Source: Burkholderiales bacterium (lineage in GTDB: Bacteria > Pseudomonadota > Gammaproteobacteria > Burkholderiales > Burkholderiaceae_F). Taken from it: a stretch of DNA of 50,625 nucleotides. The notes under the pieces are model-generated. The model did not search any database, was not told the DNA's origin, and was given only the letters and a program-made list of their open reading frames with translations. Made by a program: the position numbers and the translations under genes. This document shows, piece by piece, positions 16,979-24,941 of the stretch. Numbering within the stretch: the first letter of the stretch is position 1; each line of letters opens with the position of its first letter. The stretch lies in the NCBI GenBank assembly GCA_020355165.1, contig CP070661.1, positions 2,673,453 through 2,724,077 on the forward strand. The letters run 5' to 3'.

Positions 16979-18628
16979 CTACATGCTGGCGTAATTCGGT
17001 CCGCCGCCGCCTTCCGGCGTGACCCAGACGATGTTCTGCGTCGGATCCTTGATGTCGCAGGTCTTGCAGTGCACGCAGTTCTGGAAATTGATCTGCAGCT
17101 TCTGTCCGCCGTCGGCCTCGACGAACTCGTAGACGCCGGCCGGGCAGTAGCGGCTCTCCGGGCCGGCGTAGCGGGCGAGGTTGGTGTCAACCGGCACCGA
17201 GGCATCCTTCAGCGTCAGGTGCGCCGGCTGGTTCTCCTCGTGGTTGGTGTTCGACAGGAACACCGAGGAGAGCTTGTCGAAGGTGATCCTGCCGTCGGGC
17301 CTCGGGTACTCGATCGGCGTGCACTCGGCCGCCGGCTTCAGCTTCTGGTGGTCGGCAAGCCTGCGGTGCAGGGTCCACGGCGCCTTGCCGCGGAAGACGA
17401 GCTGGTCGATGCCCCACAGCACGGCGCCGGTCGCCAGCCCCATGTCCAGGTACGGCTTGAAGTTGCGCGCCCGGTGCAGCTCGTCGTGCAGCCAGCTGCG
17501 CTCGAAGGCCTCGGGATAGGCGGCGAGCTCGTCAGCGCGTCGGCCGGCCGCCACGGCGTCGACCACCGCCCCGGCGGCCAGCATGCCGCTCTTGATCGCG
17601 GCATGCGATCCCTTGATGCGCGGCGCATTGAGGAACCCGGCGTCGCAGCCGATCAGCGCGCCGCCGGGAAAGGCGAGCCTGGGCAGGCTCTGCAGGCCGC
17701 TGGCGTTGATCGCCCGCGCCCCGTAGGCGACGCGCTTGCCGCCCTCGAGGAAGCTGCCGATGGCCGGATGCGTCTTGTAGCGCTGGAACTCCTGGAACGG
17801 TTCCAGGTAGGGGTTGGCGTAGCCGAGGCCGACGACCAGCCCGAGCGAGACCTGGTTGTTCTCGAAGTGGTACATGAAGCCGCCGCCATAGGTGGCGTTG
17901 TCCAGCGGCCAGCCGGCGCTGTGCAGCACCAGCCCGGGCACGTGCCTGCCGGGGTCGAGCTCCCACACCTCCTTGATGCCGATACCCCAGGTCTGCGGGT
18001 CGCGACCCGAGTCGAGCGCGTACTTGCGGATCACCTGCTTGCCGAGGTGGCCGCGCGCACCCTCGGCGAACAGCGTGTACCTGCCGTGCAGTTCGATGCC
18101 GGGCTGGAAACTGGCGGTCGGCTGGCCGTCCTTGCCGATGCCCATGCTGCCGGTGGCCACGCCCTTCACCGCCCCGCCTTCGTCGTACAGCACCTCGGCA
18201 GCGGCGAAGCCGGGGAAGACCTCCACGCCGAGCGCCTCGGCCTGCTGGCCGAGCCAGCGCACCACGTTGGCCAGGCTGACGATGTAGTAACCGTCGTTGA
18301 TGAAGCAGTCGGGCAGCAGCCAGTGCGGGTTGTAGATCGCCCGCTTCTCGGTGAGGATGTAGAAGCGGTCCTCGGTGACCGGGGTGGCGAGCGGCGCGCC
18401 GCGCTCCTTCCAGTCGGGGAACAGCTCGCCGATGGCGATCGGGTCCATCACCGCGCCGGACAGGATGTGGGCGCCGAGCTCGGAGCCCTTCTCCAGCACG
18501 CAGACGCCGATTTCGACGCCCTTCTCGGCGGCCAGCTGCTTGATCCGGATCGCCGCGGCGAGGCCCGCCGGCCCGCCGCCGACGATCACCACGTCGTAGT
18601 CCATCGATTCGCGTTCCATGTCCTGCAT
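16979..18628 (-). CDS. Electron transfer flavoprotein-ubiquinone oxidoreductase
   Basis: A 549-residue protein of normal family length. An N-terminal FAD-binding motif (VVIVGGGPAGLAAAIRIKQ, residues 13-31) is followed by the quinone-side domain with HLGKQVIRKY and the C-terminal 4Fe-4S ferredoxin-like domain, whose four Cys are in RYCPAGVYEF and NCVHCKTCDIKDP. The enzyme passes electrons from reduced ETF (fed by acyl-CoA dehydrogenases) to ubiquinone at the inner membrane. ATG at 18628 has a GGAG 6-8 nt upstream. It is divergent from the SDR/TRAP/CoA-transferase run, which fits a link to acyl-CoA oxidation; no ETF subunit gene is in the window. Confidence 0.95.
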   Translation of the reverse strand: MQDMERESMDYDVVIVGGGPAGLAAAIRIKQLAAEKGVEIGVCVLEKGSELGAHILSGAVMDPIAIGELFPDWKERGAPLATPVTEDRFYILTEKRAIYNPHWLLPDCFINDGYYIVSLANVVRWLGQQAEALGVEVFPGFAAAEVLYDEGGAVKGVATGSMGIGKDGQPTASFQPGIELHGRYTLFAEGARGHLGKQVIRKYALDSGRDPQTWGIGIKEVWELDPGRHVPGLVLHSAGWPLDNATYGGGFMYHFENNQVSLGLVVGLGYANPYLEPFQEFQRYKTHPAIGSFLEGGKRVAYGARAINASGLQSLPRLAFPGGALIGCDAGFLNAPRIKGSHAAIKSGMLAAGAVVDAVAAGRRADELAAYPEAFERSWLHDELHRARNFKPYLDMGLATGAVLWGIDQLVFRGKAPWTLHRRLADHQKLKPAAECTPIEYPRPDGRITFDKLSSVFLSNTNHEENQPAHLTLKDASVPVDTNLARYAGPESRYCPAGVYEFVEADGGQKLQINFQNCVHCKTCDIKDPTQNIVWVTPEGGGGPNYASM

Positions 18629-18736
18629 CGCTGCTCCGCCTCGGGGTCACCGCGGGGATTGTCCGCGTTTTGAGTCGAGGAGGGATTCTATTGAGCGTTG
18701 TGCGATCATCGCTTCAGGCTAGGAGGGTGCTGTCCG

Positions 18737-19507
18737 ATGCGTACCAACCTCAAGGAAAAGGTGGCGCTGGTCACCGGCGCCAGCAGCGGCCTCGGCGAGC
18801 GATTCGCGCGGGTGCTGGCGGCCAACGGCGCGCTGGTGGTGCTGGCGGCGCGGCGGATCGAGCGGCTGAAGGAGCTGCGGGCGCAGATCGAGTCGGCCGG
18901 CGGCGAGGCATACGCGGTGCCGCTGGACGTCACCGACCGCGACGCGATCCGGGCGGCGATCGACGAGGTCGGCGCGACCGTCGGGCCGGTCGACATCCTG
19001 GTCAACAACTCCGGCGTGTCGACGGTGCAGCGGCTCACGGAGGTGGAGCCGGCCGACTTCGACTACGTCTTCAACACCAACGTGCGCGGCGCCTTCTTCG
19101 TTGCCCAGGCGGTGGCGCGGCAGATGATCGCGCGCGGCAGGGACACGCCTAACTTCCACGGGCGCATCGTCAACATCGCCTCGGTGGCCGGGCTGCGCGT
19201 GCTGCCGCAGATCGGCGTGTACTGCATGAGCAAGGCGGCGGTCGTGCACATGACGCGCGCGCAGGCGCAGGAGTGGGGCCGCTACGGCATCAACGTCAAC
19301 GCGATCTGCCCCGGCTACATCCGCACCGAGATCAACGCCGAGCACTGGGAGACCGAGGCCGGCCGCAAGCTGATGCAGATGCTGCCGCGCCGCCGAGTCG
19401 GCGATCCGTCCGACCTGGACGGCACGCTGCTGCTGCTGGTGGCCGAGGAGTCGCAGTTCGTCAACGGCGCCGTGATCGCCGTCGACGACGGGATGAGCGC
19501 GACATGA
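18737..19507 (+). CDS. SDR family oxidoreductase
   Basis: A 256-residue classical short-chain dehydrogenase. It shows TGASSGLGE (cofactor loop, residues 13-21), AARRIERL after beta-2 (Arg suggests NADP preference, an inference), the LVNNSG motif, catalytic Ser in NIASVAG, and YCMSK (Tyr and Lys of the active site). The C-terminal half has the PGYIRTEIN segment common in SDRs. The start at 18737 follows a GGAGGG ribosome binding site, better than the longer frame to 18698. It is the first gene of the plus-strand run with thioesterase, TAXI-TRAP and CoA-transferase, so a 3-hydroxyacyl or hydroxy-acid substrate is plausible but unproven. Confidence 0.9.
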   Translation: MRTNLKEKVALVTGASSGLGERFARVLAANGALVVLAARRIERLKELRAQIESAGGEAYAVPLDVTDRDAIRAAIDEVGATVGPVDILVNNSGVSTVQRLTEVEPADFDYVFNTNVRGAFFVAQAVARQMIARGRDTPNFHGRIVNIASVAGLRVLPQIGVYCMSKAAVVHMTRAQAQEWGRYGINVNAICPGYIRTEINAEHWETEAGRKLMQMLPRRRVGDPSDLDGTLLLLVAEESQFVNGAVIAVDDGMSAT

Positions 19508-19530
19508 CGAGCCTCCGCGCCGAAGTCTTG

Positions 19531-19615
19531 CCGCGCCAGGGCGCACGGTGAGACGCCGGCAGCCATGAAGACCTTCCGCATCGAGGTGCCCCTGCGCTGG
19601 GGCGACATGGACGCC
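19531..19615 (+). repeat. 85-nt tandem duplication, copy 1 (aborted start of the thioesterase gene)
   Basis: It matches 19646-19730 at an offset of 115 nt. The 51 nt from the ATG onwards (19565-19615) are identical in both copies, while the 34 nt before the ATG carry six differences. After 19615 the sequence leaves the gene. Confidence 0.9.
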
Positions 19616-19666
19616 AACGCCGCAGGCGTTCGTCAACCTGCGCCACCGCGCCAGGGCGTCCAGTGA
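19565..19666 (+). pseudogene. Aborted 33-codon copy of the thioesterase N-terminus
   Basis: The frame opens with the same 17 residues as the real thioesterase (MKTFRIEVPLRWGDMDA), runs 16 more unrelated residues and stops with TGA at 19664-19666, 13 nt before the true ATG at 19680. The offset of 115 nt is not a multiple of three, so the copy cannot be read into the gene. It may be an inert duplication scar, or, if translated, a leader that affects translation of the gene behind it. Confidence 0.7.
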
Positions 19667-19730
19667 GGCGCTGGCAGGCATGAAGACCTTCCGCATCGAG
19701 GTGCCCCTGCGCTGGGGCGACATGGACGCC
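19646..19730 (+). repeat. 85-nt tandem duplication, copy 2 (true gene start)
   Basis: This copy contains the start of the functional thioesterase gene (ATG at 19680). See 19531-19615 for the partner. Confidence 0.9.
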
Positions 19731-20072
19731 ATGGCGCACGTCAACAACGTGGCCTATTTCCGCCTGATGGAACAGGCGCGCATCCAGTGGTTCGAGCAGT
19801 TCGGCTTCGCCACCCTGCCCAACGAAGGTGCGCCGATCCTCGCCCACTGCTCGTGCGACTTCGTCCGTGCGCTGAACTACCCCGGGGTCGCCGTCATCGA
19901 GCAGACCGTCACGCGCGTCGGCCGCACCAGCCTCGACCTGAACATCACCATCGGCCGCATCGACGAGCCGGGCGTGATCTACGCCACCGGGCGCAGCGTG
20001 CTGGTCTGGTACGACTACCAGGCCGGCAAGTCGGTGCCGTGGCCGGACTCGATACGCCAGCAGATCAGCTGA
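19680..20072 (+). CDS. Acyl-CoA thioesterase, 4HBT hot-dog family
   Basis: A 130-residue single hot-dog domain protein of the YbgC/4-hydroxybenzoyl-CoA thioesterase type. The signature RWGDMDAMAHVNNVAYF (residues 12-28) carries the catalytic Asp and the helix-start HVNN. Such enzymes hydrolyse acyl-CoA thioesters in the cytoplasm; chain length is not predictable here. It lies between the SDR and the TAXI binding protein on the same strand. The start is fixed by family alignment; the 5' end is preceded by a partial duplication of itself. Confidence 0.9.
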   Translation: MKTFRIEVPLRWGDMDAMAHVNNVAYFRLMEQARIQWFEQFGFATLPNEGAPILAHCSCDFVRALNYPGVAVIEQTVTRVGRTSLDLNITIGRIDEPGVIYATGRSVLVWYDYQAGKSVPWPDSIRQQIS

Positions 20073-20139
20073 GGCGCTATCCTTCGCCGCGGCGTCGCGG
20101 CGAGCGACAAGAACAACGACCAACCAGAGGAGGAAAGCA

Positions 20140-21147
20140 ATGAACCTGACCCGTTTCCTGGCCGTGCTCGGCATCGCCGGCGTGGCGGCGGTCGCCGCGC
20201 CGGCGGCAGCGCAGGAGATCAAGTTCTTCCGCATCGGCACCGGTGGCACGGCGGGCACCTACTACCCGATCGGCGGCCTGCTCGCCAATGCGATCTCCAA
20301 TCCGCCCGGCTCGCGCGAGTGCGACAAGGGCGGCAGCTGCGGCGTGCCCGGCCTGGTGGCCACCGCGGTGGCGTCGAACGGCTCGGTGGCGAACATCAAC
20401 GCGATCGTCGGCGGGGCGATGGAGTCGGGCTTCTCGCAGTCGGACGTCGCCTACTGGGCGTACACCGGCACCGGCGTCTTCGAGGGCAAGCCGAAGGTGC
20501 CCGGCCTGCGGCTGATCGCCAACCTGTACCCGGAAAGCATCCACCTGGTGGCCCGCAAGGGTGCCGGGATCGGCTCGGTGGCGGACCTGCGCGGCAAGCG
20601 CGTGTCGCTCGACGAACCCGGCTCGGGCACGCTGGTCGACGCGCGCATCGTGCTCGGGGCCTTCGGCCTGACCGACAAGGACGTCAAGGCCGAGTACCTG
20701 AAGCCGAACCAGGCCGGCGACAAGCTGCGCGACGGTGCGCTCGACGCCTTCTTCTTCGTCGGCGGCTTCCCGGCCGGGGCGATCGCCGAGCTGGCGGCCA
20801 GCGGTGCCGGTATCGAGCTGGTGCCGATCGCCGGCCCGGAGATCGACAAGATGCGCGCGCAGTACACGTTCTTCGCGCCGGACATGATTCCCGCCAGCAC
20901 CTACAAAGGGGTGGCCGAGGTCAGGACGCTGGCCGTCGGCGCGCAGTGGGTCACCTCCGACAAGCAGGACGCCAACCTGATCTACGAGGTGACCAAGGCG
21001 CTGTGGAACGCCAACACGCGCAAGCTGCTCGATTCCGGCCACGCCAAGGGCAAGTCGATCACGCGCGAGACCGCGCTGGCCGGCGCCGGCATCCCGCTGC
21101 ATCCGGGCGCGGAGCGGTTCTACAAAGAGGCTGGGCTGCTGAAGTAG
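20140..21147 (+). CDS. TAXI family TRAP transporter solute-binding protein
   Basis: A 335-residue periplasmic protein. The signal peptide runs to about residue 24 (cleavage near AAAQE). The mature start FFRIGTGGTAGTYYPIGGLLANAI is the TAXI-family hallmark; GSVANINAIVGG, ESGFSQSDVAYWAY and LDEPGSGT are further family segments. An insert with two Cys (RECDKGGSCGVPG, about residue 67-78) may be a disulfide loop. TAXI proteins deliver organic acids, for example dicarboxylates or amino acids, to the membrane subunits. An AGGAGG ribosome binding site stands before the ATG, and TATCCT at 20078 is a weak -10 candidate. The permease gene follows after a hairpin. Confidence 0.93.
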   Translation: MNLTRFLAVLGIAGVAAVAAPAAAQEIKFFRIGTGGTAGTYYPIGGLLANAISNPPGSRECDKGGSCGVPGLVATAVASNGSVANINAIVGGAMESGFSQSDVAYWAYTGTGVFEGKPKVPGLRLIANLYPESIHLVARKGAGIGSVADLRGKRVSLDEPGSGTLVDARIVLGAFGLTDKDVKAEYLKPNQAGDKLRDGALDAFFFVGGFPAGAIAELAASGAGIELVPIAGPEIDKMRAQYTFFAPDMIPASTYKGVAEVRTLAVGAQWVTSDKQDANLIYEVTKALWNANTRKLLDSGHAKGKSITRETALAGAGIPLHPGAERFYKEAGLLK

Positions 21148-21171
21148 CGGGCCCAATCCGGATTGCCCGAG

Positions 21172-21196
21172 GGGCCGGCGCCGCGCCGGCCCTTTT
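21172..21196 (+). terminator. Hairpin with T run between TRAP binding protein and permease
   Basis: GGGCCGGCG - CCG - CGCCGGCCC followed by TTTT: a perfect 9-bp GC stem, 3-nt loop and short T run, 24 nt after the binding-protein stop and 27 nt before the permease ATG. It looks like a leaky intrinsic terminator that would give more periplasmic binding protein than permease, as is common in binding-protein-dependent transporters. The permease and CoA-transferase genes have no obvious promoter of their own before 23427. Confidence 0.65.
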
Positions 21197-21222
21197 CGTT
21201 TCCGTCCGCGGAGCGCACTGCG

Positions 21223-23415
21223 ATGGCTGACCAGACGCCGGCGAAGCTCGACGAAGCGCACCTGCAGGAGCTCGAGCAGAAGTTCGACCCGGAGATGCGA
21301 TTCCGGCCGACCGTGCCGCCGGCGAGCCAGATCGTCAAGTGGCTGCTGGTCGTGCTGTCGTGCTTCCACTACTACACCGCCGGCTTCGGGCTGCTGCGCG
21401 AGGCGACGCACCGCGGTGTCCATCTGGCGTTCGTGCTGGGGCTGATCTTCCTGGTGTTCGCCTTCTCCAGGCGCGGCCAGGAGCAGCAGCGGCCGTCGAG
21501 CTGGGCCGCGCCGGGGGGCGTGCCGCTCGCCGACTGGCTGCTCGCCGCGGCGGTGGCGGTCTCGGTGCTGTACATCCCCTACGTCTTCGACGACCTGGCG
21601 TTCCGCGTCGGCAACCCGAGCTCGTTCGACGTGCTCATGGGCACCGTGCTGGTGGTGGCGCTGCTGGAGGCGACCAGGCGCTCGATGGGCTGGCCGCTGC
21701 CGGTCATCGCACTCGTCTTCATGACGTACTCGCTGTTCGGCGACAGCTTCCCCGGGCTGCTCAGGCACTCGGGCAACACCTGGGGCCAGCTGGTCAACCA
21801 CCTTTACCTCACCAGCCAGGGCATCTACGGCATCGCCGTCGGCGTGGTGGCGACCTACGTCTTCCACTTCGTGCTGTTCGGCGTGCTGGCCACGCGCATC
21901 GGGCTGGGACAGCTGTTCCTCGACGTGGCCTCGGCGGCGGCCGGCCGCTACGCCGGCGGGCCGGCCAAGGTCTCGGTGTTCGGCTCGGCGATGTTCGGCA
22001 CGCTGTCGGGCTCGTCGGTCGCCAACGCGGTGACGGTCGGCTCGCTGACCATCCCGGCGATGATCCGCGTCGGCTACCCGCGCCACTTCGCGGCGGCGGT
22101 CGAGGCGACCGCCTCCACCGGCGGCCAGATCACGCCGCCGGTGATGGGGGCGGCGGCGTTCCTGATGATCGAGTTCCTGGCGCTGCCGTACCAGACGATC
22201 CTCGTCGCCGCCGTGGTGCCGGCGTTCATGCACTTCTTCGGCGTCTTCATGCAGGTGCACTTCGAGGCCAAGCGCACCGGGCTGCGTGGCCTGACCGAAG
22301 AGGAACTGCCGAGCCTGCGCGACAGCCTGGCGCGGCGCTGGCCGACGCTGATCCCGCTGGCGCTGCTCATCGGCATCATCGTCAACGGCTACACGCCGTA
22401 CCTGGCCGCCTTCGCCGGCATCTCGTCGTGCCTGATCGTCGGCCTGACCACGGCCGAGAGGGGCAACACCGCGCGCGGGCTGGCGAGCCTGGTCGTCCTG
22501 CACGCGATCCTGGTGACGCTGCTGCTGTCGGGATCGCACATGTATGCAGTGCTGCTGTTCCTGGCCACCGTCGTGGCCACGCCGCCACTGCTGGCGCGGC
22601 TCGGCATCCGCGGGCGGATCGATGCGGCCGCGGTGGTCGAGACGCTGGAAACCGGCGCCAAGTACGCGCTGGCGGTCGGCGCCGCGGCAGCGACGGTGGG
22701 CATCGTGATCGGGGTGGTGACGCTCACCGGGGTCGGCTTCAAGGTCAGCTACATCGTCACGTCGGCCGCGCAGTCGATCGCCGCCTTCGTCGCGCCGCTG
22801 CTGCCCGGCCTGCTGCAGCCGCAGTCGGTGATGCTGTTCGCCGCGCTGCTGATGACCGGCGTGGTGTGCATCCTGATGGGGGCCGGCATACCGACCACGG
22901 CCAACTACCTGATCATGGTCACGGTCGCGGCGCCGACCCTGGTGCAGCTCGGCGTGGAGCCGATCGTCGCCCACTTCTTCGTCTTCTACTACGGCGTGCT
23001 CGCCGACATCACGCCGCCGGTGTGCATCGCCGCCTACGCGGCGGCGGGAATGGCCGGCTCGGAGCCGTTCCGCACCGGCAACACGGCGTTCCGGCTCGGC
23101 CTCGGCAAGGCGCTGGTGCCGTTCGTGTTCGTCTTCGGTCCGTCGCTGCTGCTCGTCACCAAGGGCTTTGCGTGGAGCGACTTCGCGATCACCTTCTTCG
23201 GCTGCGCGCTCGGCATCGTGGCGCTGTCGGCGGCGCTGTCGCGCTACTTCCTGCGCGAGATGCGCGCCTGGGAGCGCGCCCTGGCGGTGGCGGCAGCGCT
23301 GCTGCTGATCGCGCCGGGCCTGCGGCCGACGCTGGTCGGCCTGCTGCTGCTGGCGCCGGTGGTGCTTCGCCAGTTCTTCGCCTGGCAGTCGAGCCGCGCC
23401 GCGGCAACCGGCTGA
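21223..23415 (+). CDS. TRAP transporter permease, fused 4TM-12TM (TAXI type)
   Basis: A 730-residue inner membrane protein with the small (DctQ-like) and large (DctM-like) subunits fused, as is usual for TAXI systems. The DctM part shows GTLSGSSVANAVTVGSLTIP near residue 265, ATASTGGQITPPVMGAAAF near 295, and a second repeat with MGAGIPTTANYLIM and DITPPVCIAAYAAAGM. Transport is driven by sodium or proton. The start at 21223 (MADQTPAKLDE) follows GGAG; the longer frame to 21163 would run through the hairpin. It is paired with the upstream TAXI binding protein and followed by CoA-transferase genes, which suggests that the solute is a CoA-activatable acid. Confidence 0.93.
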   Translation: MADQTPAKLDEAHLQELEQKFDPEMRFRPTVPPASQIVKWLLVVLSCFHYYTAGFGLLREATHRGVHLAFVLGLIFLVFAFSRRGQEQQRPSSWAAPGGVPLADWLLAAAVAVSVLYIPYVFDDLAFRVGNPSSFDVLMGTVLVVALLEATRRSMGWPLPVIALVFMTYSLFGDSFPGLLRHSGNTWGQLVNHLYLTSQGIYGIAVGVVATYVFHFVLFGVLATRIGLGQLFLDVASAAAGRYAGGPAKVSVFGSAMFGTLSGSSVANAVTVGSLTIPAMIRVGYPRHFAAAVEATASTGGQITPPVMGAAAFLMIEFLALPYQTILVAAVVPAFMHFFGVFMQVHFEAKRTGLRGLTEEELPSLRDSLARRWPTLIPLALLIGIIVNGYTPYLAAFAGISSCLIVGLTTAERGNTARGLASLVVLHAILVTLLLSGSHMYAVLLFLATVVATPPLLARLGIRGRIDAAAVVETLETGAKYALAVGAAAATVGIVIGVVTLTGVGFKVSYIVTSAAQSIAAFVAPLLPGLLQPQSVMLFAALLMTGVVCILMGAGIPTTANYLIMVTVAAPTLVQLGVEPIVAHFFVFYYGVLADITPPVCIAAYAAAGMAGSEPFRTGNTAFRLGLGKALVPFVFVFGPSLLLVTKGFAWSDFAITFFGCALGIVALSAALSRYFLREMRAWERALAVAAALLLIAPGLRPTLVGLLLLAPVVLRQFFAWQSSRAAATG

Positions 23416-23426
23416 CGCTGCATCGC

Positions 23427-23432
23427 TACAAT
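23427..23432 (+). promoter_or_regulatory. Candidate -10 box (TACAAT) before the CoA-transferase genes
   Basis: TACAATCCGCGC lies 26 nt before the scoA ATG and just after the permease stop. No strong -35 is visible. It would allow the CoA-transferase pair to be expressed separately from the transporter. Confidence 0.4.
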
Positions 23433-23458
23433 CCGCGCAGTCCATCGGAACGCGAGTC

Positions 23459-24172
23459 ATGAACAAGATCTATCCGTCAGCCACGGCGGCGCTGGCCGGC
23501 ATCGTCAAGGACGGCCAGACGATCGCCGTCGGCGGCTTCGGCCTGTGTGGCATCCCCGAGGCCCTGATCGCGGCGCTGCGCGACAGCGGCGTCACCGGGC
23601 TGACCTGCATCAGCAACAATGCCGGCGTCGACGGCTTCGGCCTCGGCCAGCTGCTGGCGACGCGGCAGGTCAGGAAGATGATCGCCTCCTACGTCGGCGA
23701 GAACAAGGAGTTCGAGCGGCAGTTCCTGGCCGGCGAGCTCGAGCTGGAGTTCACGCCGCAGGGCACGCTGGCCGAGCGCCTGCGCGCCGGCGGCGCCGGC
23801 ATCCCGGCGTTCTTCACCGCGACCGGCTACGGCACCGTGATCGCGCAGGGCAAGGAGGCGCGCGAGTTCGATGGCCCGTGGGCCGGGCGCCAGTACATCA
23901 TGGAGCGCGGCATCCGCGCCGACGTGTCGCTGGTCAAGGCATGGAAAGCCGACCGCGAGGGCAACCTCGTCTACCGCAGGACCTCGCGCAACTTCAATCC
24001 CGTAGTGGCCATGTGCGGCAAGGTGACGGTCGCCGAGGTCGAGGCAATCGTCGACAACGGCGAGATCGACCCCGACCACGTGCACACGCCCGGCATCTTC
24101 GTCCAGCGGCTGGTGCTGAACAGCACGCCGGAGAAGCGCATCGAGCAGCGAACCGTGCGCGCCAAAGCCTAA
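23459..24172 (+). CDS. scoA: 3-oxoacid CoA-transferase subunit A
   Basis: A 237-residue subunit A of family I CoA-transferases. Features: VGGFGLCGIPEALI (residues 22-35), CISNNAGVDGFGLG, SYVGENKEFERQ, ELEFTPQGTLAERLRAGGAGIPAF, and the closing HTPGIFVQRLV. Together with subunit B it moves CoA between succinyl-CoA (or another donor) and an acid such as acetoacetate. It lies 43 nt after the TRAP permease and 90 nt before subunit B. The scoA name is by similarity; an AtoD-type short-chain specificity is possible. Confidence 0.92.
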   Translation: MNKIYPSATAALAGIVKDGQTIAVGGFGLCGIPEALIAALRDSGVTGLTCISNNAGVDGFGLGQLLATRQVRKMIASYVGENKEFERQFLAGELELEFTPQGTLAERLRAGGAGIPAFFTATGYGTVIAQGKEAREFDGPWAGRQYIMERGIRADVSLVKAWKADREGNLVYRRTSRNFNPVVAMCGKVTVAEVEAIVDNGEIDPDHVHTPGIFVQRLVLNSTPEKRIEQRTVRAKA

Positions 24173-24262
24173 TTACTGCCGCCCGGCCGCCCGAAGGCAG
24201 TGGCGCGCCCCCCGGCGGGCGGGCGCGGAGCGACCGGGGGCGAACACACACAGGAGGACGTC

Positions 24263-24913
24263 ATGGCCTGGACCCGCGAAGAGATGGCCGAGCGCGCCGC
24301 GCACGAGCTGCGCGACGGTTTCTACGTCAACCTCGGCATCGGTCTGCCGACGCTGGTGGCCAACTACATCCCGCCGGGCATGAGCGTGATGCTGCAGTCG
24401 GAGAACGGCCTGCTCGGCATCGGCCCGTTCCCGACCGAGGAGGAGGTCGATGCGGATCTCATCAATGCCGGCAAGCAGCTGGTCACCGCGTTGCCCGGCT
24501 CCAGCTTCTTTTCCAGCGCCGACTCGTTCGCGATGATCCGCGGCGGCCACGTCAACCTCGCCATCCTCGGCGCCATGCAGGTGAGCGAAGGCGGCGACCT
24601 GGCCAACTGGATGATCCCCGGCAAGCTGGTCAAGGGCATGGGCGGCGCCATGGACCTGGTCGCGGGCGTCGAGCGGGTGGTGGTGCTGATGGAGCACTGC
24701 GCCAAGAGCGGCGAGCACAAGATCCTGCAGCGGTGCACGCTGCCGCTGACCGGCGTTGGCGTGGTCAACCGGCTGATCACCGACCTCGGCGTGTTCGACA
24801 TCGTCGACGGCGCGGTGCGGGCGGTCGAGCTGGCGCCGGGGGTCAGGCCGGAGGAGGTGCGGCTGAAGACCGGCTGCCACGTGCACCTGTCGCATCTCGA
24901 GGCGACGGCCTGA
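24263..24913 (+). CDS. scoB: 3-oxoacid CoA-transferase subunit B
   Basis: A 216-residue subunit B. It carries [15 protein letters not shown] and the active-site Glu in SENGLLGIG (about residue 50), which forms the glutamyl-CoA thioester, then [14 protein letters not shown] and the GAMDLVAGV segment. An AGGAGG ribosome binding site 6 nt before the ATG at 24263 excludes the longer frame from 24200. The 90-nt spacer from subunit A is GC-rich and holds no other gene. It completes the transporter/CoA-transferase run. Confidence 0.93.
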   Translation: MAWTREEMAERAAHELRDGFYVNLGIGLPTLVANYIPPGMSVMLQSENGLLGIGPFPTEEEVDADLINAGKQLVTALPGSSFFSSADSFAMIRGGHVNLAILGAMQVSEGGDLANWMIPGKLVKGMGGAMDLVAGVERVVVLMEHCAKSGEHKILQRCTLPLTGVGVVNRLITDLGVFDIVDGAVRAVELAPGVRPEEVRLKTGCHVHLSHLEATA

Positions 24914-24941
24914 GCAGGGCGAGCCGCTGGCGGCAGGAGCG

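Noticed and set aside
13950-16994. A 1014-codon frame in another plus-strand register inside the activase gene
   Set aside because: Arg/Ala/Gly-rich shadow frame; the activase register has conserved motifs throughout.
11521-17205. A 1894-codon open frame on the minus strand opposite the giant activase
   Set aside because: Its sequence is low-complexity (Arg, Ala, Gln, Val rich) and has no domain. It is the antisense shadow of a long high-GC gene with strong third-position GC, and it also runs across DUF488 and part of ETF-QO.
20077-23466. A 1129-codon minus-strand open frame opposite the TAXI-TRAP genes
   Set aside because: It is rich in Arg, His, Gln and Asp without any fold signature; the opposite strand encodes clear TRAP proteins.
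24173-24262. GC-rich spacer between the CoA-transferase genes as a possible structured element
   Set aside because: Partial pairing of CCCGG/CCGGG tracts is expected at this GC level; no T run, no repeat and no small frame with support.
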